Notes: generated from the letters alone by a model not told the origin. Positions 34,650 to 47,877 are shown, numbered from the stretch's first letter. The stretch is 64,000 nucleotides of DNA from Phlebopus portentosus (GCA_037892935.1 JAYXKI010000017.1:434001-498000), one strand, 5' to 3'. Numbers and translations: made by a program.

Positions 34650-37020
34650 ATGGCTGTGATCAGCCAACTCTCGCCTTTCAGTATCCAGTCGCGTCTTGAC
34701 ATGCTCGTGGATGACGTCCTTATCCAGATTCTTTCTCTCTTGCCTGCCTGGGATGTCTTACATCTTCGTCAAACCTCAAAGCGCCTGGAGGCGCTCTCTC
34801 ATGTTCGTGCCGTATGGCGCGCACTCTTTGAGCGCGATGTCCTTACTTGCCATCGACCAATACCTGGTCTTTCATTCACCCCGACGCCTCGACTTTTACA
34901 GCTCTGCGCTCTTGATTTCTCCTCCGAGAGCTTAGATAATCCAGAGTTCTATTATGACGACAAGCACGACGTAACACGAGAGCTTATCGAAGCTAGTGAC
35001 TTGGAGGCGCGCACTTTGCACGCGGTTCGCCTTGACAAGTCCTGGAATACCTCTGCCACCTCCATCGCCACAGCCAAACCGACCCCGAATGCTAAAACCA
35101 GTGAATCGCGCCAGCGTACATTCCAAACCCCTTCGCCTGTTCTCGACATCTTCCTCTTTCCAGGCGGACGTTTCGTCGTGTCATTGCATGCGGACAGACT
35201 ACGCTGCTGGGACCTTGGCGTCCCGCATGCGAGCAGCTCAGGCAAATTGCAGGATCTTCCGGTCGCCAGTGTAAGATGTGCCGGAGAAGCTGTATTTTCG
35301 CATATTCTACCAAACGCAAGGATGAGCATGGACACACGTCCTGGAGCGTCATCCGTCTCCGTAAATGGTCGCCATAAGGAATACAGCATTTCCTTCGCAT
35401 TGATCCCGGATGTTGTCCCTTCCTGGCATCACGATGATCCTTCGAGCGCGAAGGACCAGAAGCGCACATGCGAGATCTTATCTGTCCGTCTTGATCCTCT
35501 CCGTTCCAGTCCCCTTGGTTCTTTTGATGGCCATGTTGCGGCTGGGTCTGCAAGCGGAAGCCCGTTCGCCACGCCTGTTCCATTGTTCCTACGCGAAGCT
35601 GTGGTTTTTCTTCCAGAGTTATTGACGACACCTTCGTATCCGGAAGGTTCGATCTCGGCCCAGACGATGGTTGGAGAACAATGGGGACCGCAAAGGTTTT
35701 CACGAGGCAAATTAGGGAAATTGCTCCTCGTGTATGGCTCGGTGATGTTCTTCGAGTCGTTTGTCTCTTCTGGGCCTGCGGAAGGCGATGAGGAAGAGGA
35801 GAGAGGACCGAAATATGTAGGTATTGAGGTCCTGGATTGGAATGAACCAACGAACACTGTCTTATTCGAATATCCAGATCCTCAGGTCAGTTCGTTATTG
35901 TTTCAGTTCTTGTTTGTCACTGATGTTAGCATATTCAGGTCGGCTCATATGTTGGTTCACACGTTCATGCTTCTGCGAACCAGGTTCTTGTTGTGTGGCA
36001 GAACTGCGCCGCCTTGTATCCACTACCATTCCAGGCCTCAAATTTGTCATCAGCGTCATTATCTGGATCGCTATCCGGATCGTCGTCAGGGTCATCGTCG
36101 GCGAGATCGTCTAGGCCATCAACTCCGTCCCGCGCTCCGAGCACTTCGAAATTTTCATCATCCCTATCGCCTTTGCTCGCAACTTTGCCTCTGAGCTCGT
36201 CACCCGGTTCATCCCGATCAAGCCTTAACGGAAGTGTTTTAGACCTACGCTTGGATGATAAAGACGTAAAGATAACATCGGACTCGGACTCGGATGCAAA
36301 TGACTTCGCCGAGCCGGAACGAGAACCAAACCGGATGGTGACGATGCCAAACGTCATTTTTGCGTTGAGTGAGGCTGTTGAGGCGCCTATTGCGTTTTCC
36401 TGTGTGATGTCGACATAAATGGTATCGAGTTTCCAAGAAAGGAGGAGCTCAGACTTCCACACCCATTGACAATTGTCGCTCGCTCGCGTGCAAATCCGAA
36501 CCGGAATGTACAGTCTGTGCTGACTGCCTCGCCGAATCCACAAGCCAGCCCTGCCACCGCCAATGCTGACGACAAATTTACGTTCCGCCTCTCGCGTATC
36601 CCAACATCCACCGAGAATGATTCAGAAGTGAGTAGTGTCGCTGGGCTTGCAGTCGGTTCTTCAGGCCGGGGTGTACGCGCCGATACGAACGGTGCGCTGT
36701 TCAGGTGTACACGCTCAGAAGTGGTTCTTCCCAGAATTGGCTTTGGGTTCGGAGGATTTGGGTTCGGCTTTGGATTTGGCGATGAGAACGCCGGTATGGT
36801 GCAGTCCAATGCAGTCCCGACTGTGGATTTCTGGCCTTGGAGGTGTGCAGCCGTCTTGCCGCCTTCTTCAACGATCGGTGAAGATAGAGAGGGTCAACTG
36901 GCCTTGCACTTCGATGACGGTATGGGACGTGTCGTCGCTGTGCGCGTTCCTCATCCTAGAGCTAGTGCCGATGATAGAATGGCAGGCACCAGCGAGGTTA
37001 CAGTTGAAGATTTCGCTTGA
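34650..37020 (+). CDS. Large F-box protein with serine-rich C-terminal half
   Basis: A different F-box type from the tandem copies. The box is at about residues 15-60 (LDMLVDDVLIQILSLLPAWD, then LRQTSKRLEALSHVRAVWR), expected to bind Skp1. The first exon runs to about 35885, after VLFEYPDPQ. The second starts near 35939 and carries VGSYVHASANQVLVVWQNC and a long serine-rich low-complexity part with an SDSDSDAND acidic patch. The third begins around 36460 (HPLTIVARSR) and ends TVEDFA at 37020. The middle region (VASVRCAGEAVFSH, LDILFLF-type strands, YVGIEVLDWN) has the short strand pattern of a beta-propeller, but I cannot count blades. The second intron is only about 38-44 nt and its edges are uncertain. 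Total length is about 725 residues; the substrate is unknown. Confidence 0.75.
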
Positions 37021-38183
37021 TTTTGCTTGCGTCGTTCCGTCATCTCATCGAGCTGTCTCTATCGTTTTATTTCCCCTTGTGAGTTGTATGATATGTACTA
37101 TTCGGATGTCTCTCGATCGTTGTCGTTTTTGTTTTCCCTCTTATTAATTATAGAGTCTGATAGAATACATTCTTTGTTTTCTTATACATAGTCGTTTTCT
37201 GTTCTCTTTTGGCTACTTCATGTTAGATACGATAGAATTTATGTAGAAAATAATGGATTATTGCATGATTCCACTTGACACAATTCGTCTTTGTTCCCAC
37301 AAAAATATGTGAGATATTAAAGGGATCGCTCGTTACGCACCTTGCCACCTCAGTTCATTATTTTATCGGTTCGGTCTAAGTTCAATTGTATCAGGTATAC
37401 ACATACTGGGGGAAGCCAGGCCTAGCTTGATTGTTTTGCATAGATAAAGGCCTTGGGAGCAGTAAAATATGGAATTACAGTACACGTTCTGGGATTTCAT
37501 CTACGTACAAGGGACGGCAAAGAATAGGTCTTTCCGCTGGTTTTAGATTGAAATCGCCGAGAGAAATTTTGTGTAGCTTACATAAAACAGCTATTACGAA
37601 GCGGCAATAAAATAAAAAGGGTGATCGGCACATTCTCCCTGAAAAAAACCATGTGGCCTTCGATTCACATCCCGATTGACAAAACAGTACTAAACGAGCT
37701 CTCTGTTCACTCGCTCTGGAGCTTCTTGAAGGTTGCATCAGAAGTTACATATTTTCACGCTAATTGCTATCTAAACGCGTGCAATGGGAGATAAATCTGA
37801 CCGACGAATTACTGGTCCTGCGCAATGGCATACTTGGAGTCTTCGATTCCAGGTTGAGCCTTCTCCATCCTTTTAAACCTCGAATAGCAACCGATCCTTC
37901 CTTTTAACATTGTTCTCAATATGTATGTCTGTCTCGACAAGTGGACTGACGTACTCGTCGGTCTCGTTGTCTGGGACACCGATAATCATGATTGAAATGC
38001 CGTGACGTTACATCTAGTTCGCCTCAAGGTTGGGCTCAAACCACTACGATCGCAGTGAGACTTCGACATGTTAGGCCTGCTGCTTGCCCCCATCAATTTA
38101 GTACCAACTGCTCATCTTACTAGGTATTTCTCAACCTTCGACCTACGCATACTGGCAACTAGGCTAGAGATCACTCGTCCATC
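37021..38183. other. Intergenic, no gene seen
   Basis: 3-prime flank of the F-box gene, then AT-richer sequence. The minus-strand frame at 37738-37475 has no motif. Confidence 0.5.
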
Positions 38184-39622
38184 ATGAAGTACTTTCCCGC
38201 CGAAATCCTTTGCAACATATTCCTCTGCGCCGTCGTGAGCGCCCCCAGATTCGGGTCAACGTTGTCCACGTTACTCTTTGTTTCTATCACCACTATTGTT
38301 TCCTCGACGAAGATATTCTTGGCCACCACCAGGGTGATCGATGGATAAAGTATCGGAAGGACATAGTAGAGATCTTCGATACATGGCTTCGAAGGAGCAA
38401 CGGGTGTCCTGTCAACTTTTGGATTGTTTGTAGAGGCGTTAATATGCCGGTCTGGAATCCTACAATGTGGTCAAAAATATGCTCACAAAGCTGCTTTCTC
38501 AGCAGCGCCGTTGGCGGGATGTCCACATAGAATGGATAGAACCTTCTACTGCGTGGCGTTTTCCGACCATGATTGCGACGGATATGCCTCTCTTGATATC
38601 TCCGACTCTGGGATAGGACTGCTCTGAAGATTATGGTCATGAACTGGCTCTCATTGATATATCCCGTTCAACTGTTCTTCGGCGACTGCATCTTTCCGGC
38701 CAATGTACTCTACTCGTTGGCAATACACCGACTAGAACGTTAACGGGGCCGATCGATCTCACGTTCATACGTGAGGCCGTAAACGGGCAAGCCGTCCGTT
38801 TTTGCCTGAGGATTATAGAAATCGCTCCAAATGTTACGGATCTCAGGCTGCATTTTTTCAGGGACTACGACGCGCCATCGCCAGACTTACGCGGTTCGTG
38901 TCACCTGGAGTTATGCGATCTACGTGTTCTTTGTGTCTGATTTGGACGAGCATCGGCTGTCATATTTGACAGACTTACACTTCCCGCTTTGCGAGCCTTG
39001 AGTTTCGATAGTCCCCAGGGCCGTGGAGGAGGGGAGGTTCTCACGAACCTGATCATGCGTCGTGTGTCACCTTTAACTTGCCTGCAACTATTAGGAGATG
39101 CAGCAGATGAGAACACACTGATCCCTATTCTCCATCTCTGTCCTGCATTGGAAATGCTGTGGATCCGTGGTGCCGAGGTATCAACGCACCTCTTCAAGGA
39201 ACTCGCTGCTGGAGCTGACGACGACTTAACTCAGGGATATGGGACGTCAGAGAGCTATCCATTATGTTCCGTACTTCAATCTTTTCGTGTTTCAGTGCTA
39301 TTCACGGAGAGTCCCGAGACTCTCACAGATGCATTTATTGCGCTGCTTATATTTCGCCGGAGCTGCCGCCGCTGCGTGAACTCTAATGAGGATCACAATT
39401 AGCTTTCTTCCAATCGAATGGGCCTTTTATAATCACGAACTTGTACAAAATGCGCTCAAACACGGACGTATAATTATCGTTGAAGGTGACAACCCTCCGA
39501 TTCGCAGGTCCGGATTCTGGCTCGGAATAAGCCGATATTATTTACGAATCAGTTTTCCTGCCTCTCATCGATTGCGGGCGGAGTTGTTTGTTAGATCATG
39601 GTGGTGTTACGGATTTCAGTGA
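38184..39622 (+). pseudogene. F-box-like pseudogene (fifth F-box locus)
   Basis: It starts with MKYFPAEILCNIFLCAVVSA, a degenerate F-box-like helix, but the frame closes after about 55 residues. Downstream pieces remain readable. One frame runs through IAPNVTDLRLHFF to LRVLCV and meets an in-frame TGA at 38938-38940. It then continues as DRLTLPALRALSFDSPQGRG and CPALEMLWIRGAEVSTHLF to 39402. A last piece (ALKHGRIIIVEGDN) lies in another frame near 39450. The leucine-rich layout matches the F-box family. Several breaks and a true stop make a working gene unlikely. Confidence 0.75.
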
Positions 39623-39837
39623 ATAACTTCGCTACCTGTATTCGTGGAAATCATGTCTCGCTTGTCTTGTTATAATATGTCCGCGAATTTTTGTTTTACC
39701 CCGTTCCCAGAGAATTAGATATCCTTAAAAAATCTCATGAAGCACGTATTTGGAATAGGTAGGCGCAGTGCACGTGACCAGGTCTGATGGGATGAGGTCT
39801 CCTACTTTGCATCCATGCGCTCGTAAGAAAACCGTGT

Positions 39838-42800
39838 ATGGCGTCTCCATCCTGCAGCTCGCCATCGTCGTCGGCGGTCACCCTACCGCGTCCGGGAAAG
39901 TCAATTCTCAAAAAGCCTCCACCACCGCAACAATCATTCTTCTCCCTTTCTCGGCTCTCGCGTCTCCTCCCTACTCAAAATCTGTCTTCATCGAGCGCAA
40001 ATGGAGACCCGGACGAGAATCTGAAACGAGCGCACTTCTTTCTGCCTCATCTAGCGACGGTATATCCGATCTCTGCTGCGAGTCCACCATCCAGCATCGC
40101 GGCGAAGGAGGAAAAGAAGGCCATTGAAGCACGGGAGGCAGAACGGCGACGGCGAATCGTACGAGGGAACTCGCTTGGACCTAGCCCTTCTGACGCAGAA
40201 GACTGGTGGTCCATGGATAAAGTGGAAGCATTCTATCGGGAATGCTGTACTGGACGGGAGGAACAGCCGCACCCAGGCATTTCTGCTGCACTAAAGGTGA
40301 GCTCGCTTGAAACCTTCAGTGCTACGCGAGACTGGGTGGCATCTTTCGGTGACTATTTTTATCGGCTGTCTATCGATGGAACTGTACTCCGCAAAAGGCT
40401 TGCCTTGTCTTGATGGCGGGGGTGCCTGCTTATCATGGATTTTTAATTGACACAAACTATCGATCAATTTACCATCAACGTTTATATTGACTTGGTTTGG
40501 ACTGACACTGTTCTTGGATAGAAGGCTTCTGGGGCACAAGGTCGAACTCTCGATTTGTCCGGAGTCCAGATCACTGCTGGACAGGCTGCCACTCTTTCCG
40601 ATGTATTCTCTGTTGAATGGGGCCTCCGTAAACTATTTCTGAAGGAATGCGACCTTGATGAGCAGGTTCGTTTGATTTTACTCGGACAAAGTTGTACTTG
40701 TCTAACAGTGGATCATAGAACCTTAAACCTATCCTTCACTCTCTTCTAATGCCGGGAACGCTGAATTTTCTGTCTGTCGCTTCAAATCGACGTTTAAAGG
40801 CTCCGGCCTTCAAACTTATTGGCGCATTTGTACAGAAATCAAAGAATCTGCAATTCTTGGACCTGTCTCAGAATGCCCTAGACAAGAAATCTGTCGAATA
40901 TATAGGGCTGGCTCTAAAGCCGGCTTCGGAACCCGGATTGGTTTCCTTACGAATGGATGATTGCTCCTTACGACCAGCTTCTCTAGAAACTTTAGGTATG
41001 ATTTTGCCTTCAATATTCGAGATGCCTGAACTCACATTTGTAACAGCCCAGAATGTTCGCACATCATCCCTTCGCAATATTTCTCTTCGGCACAATCGAA
41101 TTTCCGCCTCCGGCGCAGTTGCGCTCGCCCTCATGATCAAGGACTATCCTGACACTATGCCCGCTTCTACGCCTTCCAATACCTCCGGATCCCCATCCTC
41201 ATCTGTAACATCCTTGAACTCAAACCAATTGTTTAGCACTTTATCCCCCCTAGTACACCCAACGGCGACACACCACCCCTTACACCGTTGCAAATCCCCT
41301 CACAGCAAAACAGCCCTGGTGCGTCTCCTCGCTCGAATACGATACTACTTCCTCCAGTGCGACAAGGTCCGATTCCTCCGCCGCCAACGCATCCTGCAAA
41401 TGCTCCGGTTCAAACAACCTATACACCTTATATTCCTAGGGCGCGACGCGCTGCCGCACTAGCTACCGGCGCAACCGCAAACGCTCGAGCTGTGCAACAC
41501 GCTACGCGCGCTCCAGATCCGCTCAACGCGTCTGGACAACAAGTGCCGATCATTACGAGCTCCGCGCAAGGGGGCGTGACAATGCGGCACCCTCCCGGAG
41601 CTACAGGCAGCGCGAAAGACTCAGCGAAGTTGAACGGGCCAAGTGCAGCGCTTTTGGACAAAGTGCGTGCATTGGATGCTCTCCCTCGATTAGGCGAACT
41701 GCGAACCCTCGATCTCAGAGGGAATGATATTAGAGTACGTCTATCCTCTTCTATTGACTCTCTACTATTTTTTCTTCACACGTGGAAACAGAATGGAATA
41801 CAATATGTGGCGCAAGTCCTAAAGCGAAACCGGACTCTGAAGGTCCTGAACCTCAGCGAGAACAAGATCGATGTGCAAGGTCTCGTGGTAGTTGCGGAAG
41901 CCCTGGTAAGAGATTCGCTCTCTCAAGTCACGAAAAATCTCTAAACATGACGCGAAGAAATACAATTTAACCTTAGAGACTCTCGATCTAAGCCGGAATC
42001 CTTGTTCAGGTCCTTCACTAGAAGGAGTAAGTGCGCTAGATCTACTGGGCCTTAGCAAGGTTTTAAGTTATTATAGATTCAATCACTCCGAACTGCGTTC
42101 ACTCTGAACACGTCGTTAAAACGTCTTTTCCTATCGTCGACGTCCATGACGTCCGCTGGAGCGATTGCGTTGGCAGAGTTTCTTCCCGAGTCGACTTCCC
42201 TTCTGCACCTTGATCTCACCAAGAACAATCTTGACTTAGCGGCTGTCATGGCGCTAAGCGGAGGTTTGAAGGCCAATCACACAATGCGCTGCCTTGATCT
42301 GAACATTCCTCCGGACGACGAAGAATTCGCTCGGTAAGTAGCACCTGCCAGCTCGAGGATAGTGTGTCTTGATTGCCGGCGTTTTTGCAGTATGTGTCGG
42401 GATATCCTGAATACATGTGTACGAAATACCGAAGAAGCGGAACGCAATTCTCAAGCCGCAAGCTCAGGACGCGGACTGGGGAAAGGTGTTTGGAACATGA
42501 TCGAGGAGAGCGAGCTAGCAAAGACCTTTAAGAAGGATGATGAGAAGAAGGTGCGAGCGTATAAGAGTCCTGATACTCGTGTCACTGACATTGTCTCGAA
42601 AGGTGGACGAAGACCTTGTTTCTCAAACGAAGGAATGTGTAGCACAACTCGAGAACCTGTTATCTCGTTTGCAAGCATCACCAGGAGCTTACGACTTAGG
42701 CGCTTCTGAGCTTATTGATCGTGCCAAGGCTGCTCTTGTCGTCTTAGGAGATGTCATTCAGACCACGACAGACCCGATTCGAATCGAAGAGCTCTTATAT

Positions 42801-43920
42801 CTTAACGACAACATTACGAACGCCATCACACAGATTAATGTATTGTGCAAGGGAAGAAGTCCCGGGACACCCGTTGTGAATGGCCACGGCTCTACCGGCG
42901 CCAGTACTCCGCAGGCAAGTACAGGCGTTGGCCTCGGCCTCATCATTTCTCCTGCTGAGAGCATAGAACATGAGACTGAACATGCGATAAACTCTCCTGA
43001 ACAGGCTGCTAGGATTGATGCGAAGCTGAATGGTTTGCGTCTGCAAATTCCGGCTGGACAACCGACTCAATCGGAGGGGACGGAGAGCGAAACGGAGACT
43101 GACATTGAGACCCCGAGGGTGGACAAGGGCAAGGGCCGCGCGGCGCCCGAACCGGAAGTGTTTGAGAAAGTACTTAGTCCAAGCTTCGTGCTGTCTAGCT
43201 CGGATGATGAGAGATGATGATGGGGTGAAGGATGAGGTAGATCTAGAAGAAGATACTATACTGCCTACTCCGACTGATTTGTAAGTATACTCTCTTTAAG
43301 TTGGTCCCGAAGCCACTTTCTGACTATTTCTCCAGGTCGAAAGTCATGGTAGAGGAGGAAGGAGAAGTCTTTAGAAAAGGGACTGTTCTATTAGGCCCTG
43401 ATGAGATGGAAGGAGAATATGATGGGGAGGAGCTGCGTATTGAGGTATGGTTCCGATCTGTTACTTATATTCGTTTGACTGTGACATATTTTGTCGACAG
43501 CTCCTAGAAGCTGAGGTGCAACGACCGCCACCGCGAGCTCTCAATTTAGACGAATTCGGAATGGAACTGCCACCATTACCAGCATCCCCCTCGACGCCAA
43601 ACGATGCCGAGAAGATGCTTTCGCCGACGGGTTTACTGTCTCCGACGAGCCCGCACGACCAGACGAAACCAGCACTGCGTCCGTATCTCCGGCGATCTCG
43701 TTCAGCATCTTCAGTGACCAGTCCAGCGTCAACTTCGAGTCCACGGCTGACGGAGAGTGCCATCAAAGATAGCCCGATCCCGGAGGACGGCGAACTGCCT
43801 GCGTCGAGTATGATGAGGCCACTCTCACCCGCCAATGGACAAGCGCAGTCTCCCAGTGGTGGAGTCCCGTATCTCCCACGGCGCAGGTCGTCATCTGCGA
43901 ATTCTTCGCCAGTTCTGTGA
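39838..43920 (+). CDS. Leucine-rich-repeat protein resembling PPP1R37
   Basis: Probably a scaffold or regulator of protein phosphatase 1; this is inferred from architecture. The first exons are 39838-40296, 40522-40665 and 40719-40995, with the next starting at 41047. The head has GKSILKKPPPPQQSFF and an RVxF-like KRAHFFLP. Ribonuclease-inhibitor-type repeats follow: SKNLQFLDLSQNALDKKSVE, SSLRNISLRHNRISASGAVA, RTLDLRGNDI, LKVLNLSENKIDVQGLVVV, ETLDLSRNPCS and LLHLDLTKNNLD. Next come an alpha-helical part (AQLENLLSRLQASPGAYD) and a long acidic, serine/proline-rich tail ending in about 43920. The frame changes at two places, near 41245 and near 43170-43260, and each can be explained by an intron or by an indel. 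The exon map is therefore incomplete, but the gene itself is clear. Confidence 0.78.
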
Positions 43921-44602
43921 TTGCTCGCATATGCATACAAAAATCTACATAGTTATATACCATCGGCTCGTCACACTCTTATTACTTTCCCGCAAGTCAT
44001 GCTACATAGGCACTAGGAGATCGTTCACGCGTTCATTTTTATTGACCGTTTCGCTCTTTTACATGTACGTAACTTACCGATTTCTCCTTCATTCGGACTT
44101 CATTCGGATGTCATTTCTACTTATTTCATGCTTTGTCTTTCGCGGAAAGGTTGCGGATACGTACACACACACTCTTTATTGCATGTTTTGCTTCCCAGTT
44201 CTGTAGAAAAAAAGTGCGATGGTAGCCAAGCGATATTGACACGTGCTTCAGTCCGAAGAAGAGGAACGTTCCACATTGGACTTCAACTTCCATCAGGAAG
44301 TCAATTGACAGCTCATGATATTCACTCATAACTGCAATTTTGCAGACCAGCAAACAGGCTTCGCTACATATTGATGCAGGTTGCAAATAGATATCTGTTG
44401 AACGTGCGCTTTGCACCTCGTGTTGCAGTGATCGGGTATTTTGAGCGCATCATCGAGAAGATACTTGCCGACATGCTATCGTCATGGCTAAAATAGATTA
44501 CTGGTGACCCTGGAAAACACATAAATGTATAGCCCTCGTAGTACTTGTTTTTTTGACATCCAGGACATCGGTTTGTCCACTACCGTCACAAGTGGACGGA
44601 CA
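43921..44602. other. Intergenic, no gene seen
   Basis: T-rich 3-prime flank of the leucine-rich-repeat gene, then the presumed promoter of the GH92 gene. Open frames at 44126-44416 lack motifs. Confidence 0.5.
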
Positions 44603-47600
44603 ATGGCTTTCGGTTGGCATAGATTCGGAATTCTGGAACTTTCACTCCTTTGTCTTGGCAATGTGGCCTTCGCTGTGTCGTACACGAACTTGGTCGATTT
44701 GTTTATTGGGACGGCATCGGGTGCGAATGGTGCAAGTGGAGGAAACGCGTTTCCCGGTGCTGCAGTGCCTCATGCTATGGTGAAGGTGCGTTCGCCATAA
44801 TAAACCTATTTCGGATGAAGGTGCCCATACGAAAACTTTCGCCAGGTTGGCATTGACTGTGACACGATTCCGAGGCAAGCAGGTTATATCGCTGACGATT
44901 CTCCCGTTACCGGTATTAGTTCTGCTTAGTTTTACCTCACAGAAGGTTCTGATCCTGCGGATAGGTATATCGTTGATGCATGATGAAGGAACAGGTGGAA
45001 ATGCTGCTGGTGGATATGGAATCTTCCCTCTTTTCCCATTGACGAACTGCACCTTCGATGCATGTCCCGTCGGGCTTGACGCGAGGAAAGCTTTGAGAGC
45101 TGCTAATGCAGATGGTGAGCTGTTCAAGCAAATTTGCAGGTACAATATTACTGCCTTGACCTACAACGGAAAACGATAGCGGCATCTCCTGGCTACTTCA
45201 CGACCACTTTCGAGAATGGAATTAAATTAGAGGCAACTTCAACGCGAAGAGCGGGACTGATTCGGTTTACATACCCATCAGCTGCAAATGGCTCTCTCGT
45301 GGTGGTTGATTTGGCAAACGATTTGCAAAGATCATTCGAAGGAGGACAGCTTGGGATTGATGCATCTACTGGCAGAGTCTCACTCTCCGGGACATATCTC
45401 CAGGTACGCTGTGTCGCGAAGGTCTGTGTCAATAATCTTTTCATGGACTTGCAGAGCTACGGAACGGATAATTACACCGCTTTTGCTTGTTATGATTTCG
45501 TTCCGCCCATAGGGGTCGCAAATCAGAACCTTCTTCAATTCGGGACCTATCAATCTATTAGCTCTTCGGACAAGGCGAATGTGACTATCACGCAGAACTC
45601 TAGTACTCTATCTTTCCCGTTCTCAAGCTCGCCCTTGGGCATTGAAGCGGGTGCGCTTCTTTCGTTCGGAGGTGATTCTGACTCGACTAGCTCACAAGAT
45701 ACTATACTTGCGCGCTTTGGCGTGTCCTTCATCAACACGGACCAAGCATGTGCGAATGCTGAAGAAGAGATTCCTAGTTGGGATTGGGATACTGTCCAGA
45801 ATGCATCTGTGAGCAAGTGGGAGGATGTCCTGAGCAGGATTGAAGTCGACCCGTCTGTGGAGAACTCAACGATAGTCGAGCTCCTATATTCTTCGGTGAG
45901 CCGCAGAAGCCAAGTTTCTCGGACGTCCATTCGTATGAATTGCTAATTCTACTATGTCAGGTATACCGTTCGCAACTCGTACCCGCCAACTTGACTGATG
46001 AGAATCCCTACTGGGATTCTCCTTATCCTTTTTACGATGCACTGTTCTGGCACGTTGTCCCTACATGGTCCTCGAGTGCAGTTCTTGCTAATGGATAAGC
46101 TCTGTAGCTCTTGGGATACTTTCAGAACAGTGCATCCCCTACTTTCCCTGACTTCCCCGCGGGAGTGGGCTGAAATAGTTAACGCGTATGTAGACGGGTG
46201 GCGAGACTCAGGTATTCATGCCATTCGCGCTGAAGGAAGACCTATTGAAGTACAGACTATGGTCCCATAGGATATATCCCAGAATGTCGCGACAACACAA
46301 AGAAGTGAGTAAATCATTCGATAGCTGCTAACATCCTCACTCCTTTCGTGTCTTCAGAGGCTACGTGCAAGGAGGCAGTAACGGGATGCCCATTCTAGGC
46401 GACTTTGCTGTCAAATATGGATCTCATGCGACTGAGCTTGGAGTACCGACGGATGACCTATATCAAGCATTGGTTGACACCGCGGAAAATACGGTATGCT
46501 CTTAGTTTATTGCTGAAGAAAGACTAGGCACTGAGTGAAGCACAAATAGCCTCCTGATTGGTACATGGGTGCGTCCATTACTCTGATTTTGTGCCTTAAT
46601 CCTCATTGCCCTACTTCTTTGGTACTAGTTGGTCGACAGAATACTGCCTGGAAGACCTTTGGTTATATCCCTACAGACTGGACAGATCCGTCAGGTTCCA
46701 CTGGTCTGCCTACCAGAGAGGCGTCCCGGGCGCTCGAAGTACGTCTGCCTTCTGGTAAGCCCTTTGAAAGGGTCCCTCACAGTATATTGTAGTATGCTGT
46801 TGGGGATTTTGCGGTTCGCCAAGCCGGAATTGCTTTGAACAAGTCGTACGAAGATATTGAGAAATATGAGAATAGGTCAATGAACTTCCTTAACCATTGG
46901 GACCCGAATGTCACAAGCGACGGTTTTACAGGGTTCATGCAACGTCGATATCCGGTACTTATCCCTTGCTGTATAAAATTGCATTGTCTTTCTAATGCGC
47001 CCACATTCATAGAATGGAACATTTGCGTTTAGCGATCCGGTTGCTTGTTCGCCGATAGACACAGTTGGTCATTCTTGCGCACGAGGAACCGATAACAACG
47101 TTGGGTTCTACGAATGTCAGTCGGTCTTGTCCTTCTACAGCACCTGGGTAGCTAACTGTATGCAAAGCATCTTCTTGGGAATATAGTTTCTTTGCGCCTC
47201 ATTCGATGTCTTCAATCGTGGACCTTATGGGCGAGACCGATACTTTCATAAATAGGACGACGCATTACTTCACTAAGGGATATTTCCTTGCAGGAAATGA
47301 ACCGTCGTTTTCGATGCCACTAGCGTTTCATTACGCTAACAGACCAGACTTGTCCGCTTTACGGACGCGAAATGTGGTATTCAGTAATTTCGGAACAGGG
47401 ATCAACGGTGTAAGGAATCCTTTTCTTGGTCATTGCTATTCTACACTAATTGTTACCGGATTATAGATCCCCGGAAATGATGATAGTGGCGCTATGGGTG
47501 CTTTATTAGCCTTTCACATTCTAGGATTATATCCTGTCCCAGCATCGAAGCAGTTTTTGCTCAATTCGCCGCTTGTATCAAGCTTCACTCTTCGGAACGA

Positions 47601-47877
47601 CCTCCTTGGCACGTCGACTCGGTTTACTGTCTCGGGTTTTGATGCGTCTTCCGTCGCATCAGATCCTCCGGCAGATAGCAGAGTCTTCGTTACGAACGTT
47701 ACCATCAACGGAGCTCCGCATGATTCCCTCTGCTGGCTTTCATTTGACGACGTCGTTGGCGGTGGGGAGATAGTGATTACCGTGGATGGTGATGCTGCTG
47801 CTGCGCAGACGAGAGGATGTGGCTCGGGACCGAGCGCTTTGCCAGATTCCCTTGCTACGGGTGGTTTTTCCAGTTAA
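44603..47877 (+). CDS. Glycoside hydrolase family 92 alpha-mannosidase, secreted
   Basis: Exo-acting, calcium-dependent alpha-mannosidase of the type that trims alpha-1,2-linked mannose. Many short exons. A signal peptide (ILELSLLCLGNVAFAVS) leads into the N-terminal beta domain: TNLVDLFIGTASGANGASGG, FPGAAVPHAMVK, VGIDCDTIPRQAGY and ISLMHDEGTGGNAAGGYG. The (alpha/alpha)6 domain shows ENPYWDSPYPFYDALFW, SWDTFRTVHPLLSLTSPREW, AYVDGWRDSG, YIPECRDN and GGSNGMPILGDFAVKYG. The C-terminal part has the family signature GNDDSGAMGALLAFHILGLY with the paired acidic residues, then QFLLNSPLVSSFTLRN. The domain order is complete, so the gene looks functional. Only some junctions were traced base by base. 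Confidence 0.9.
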
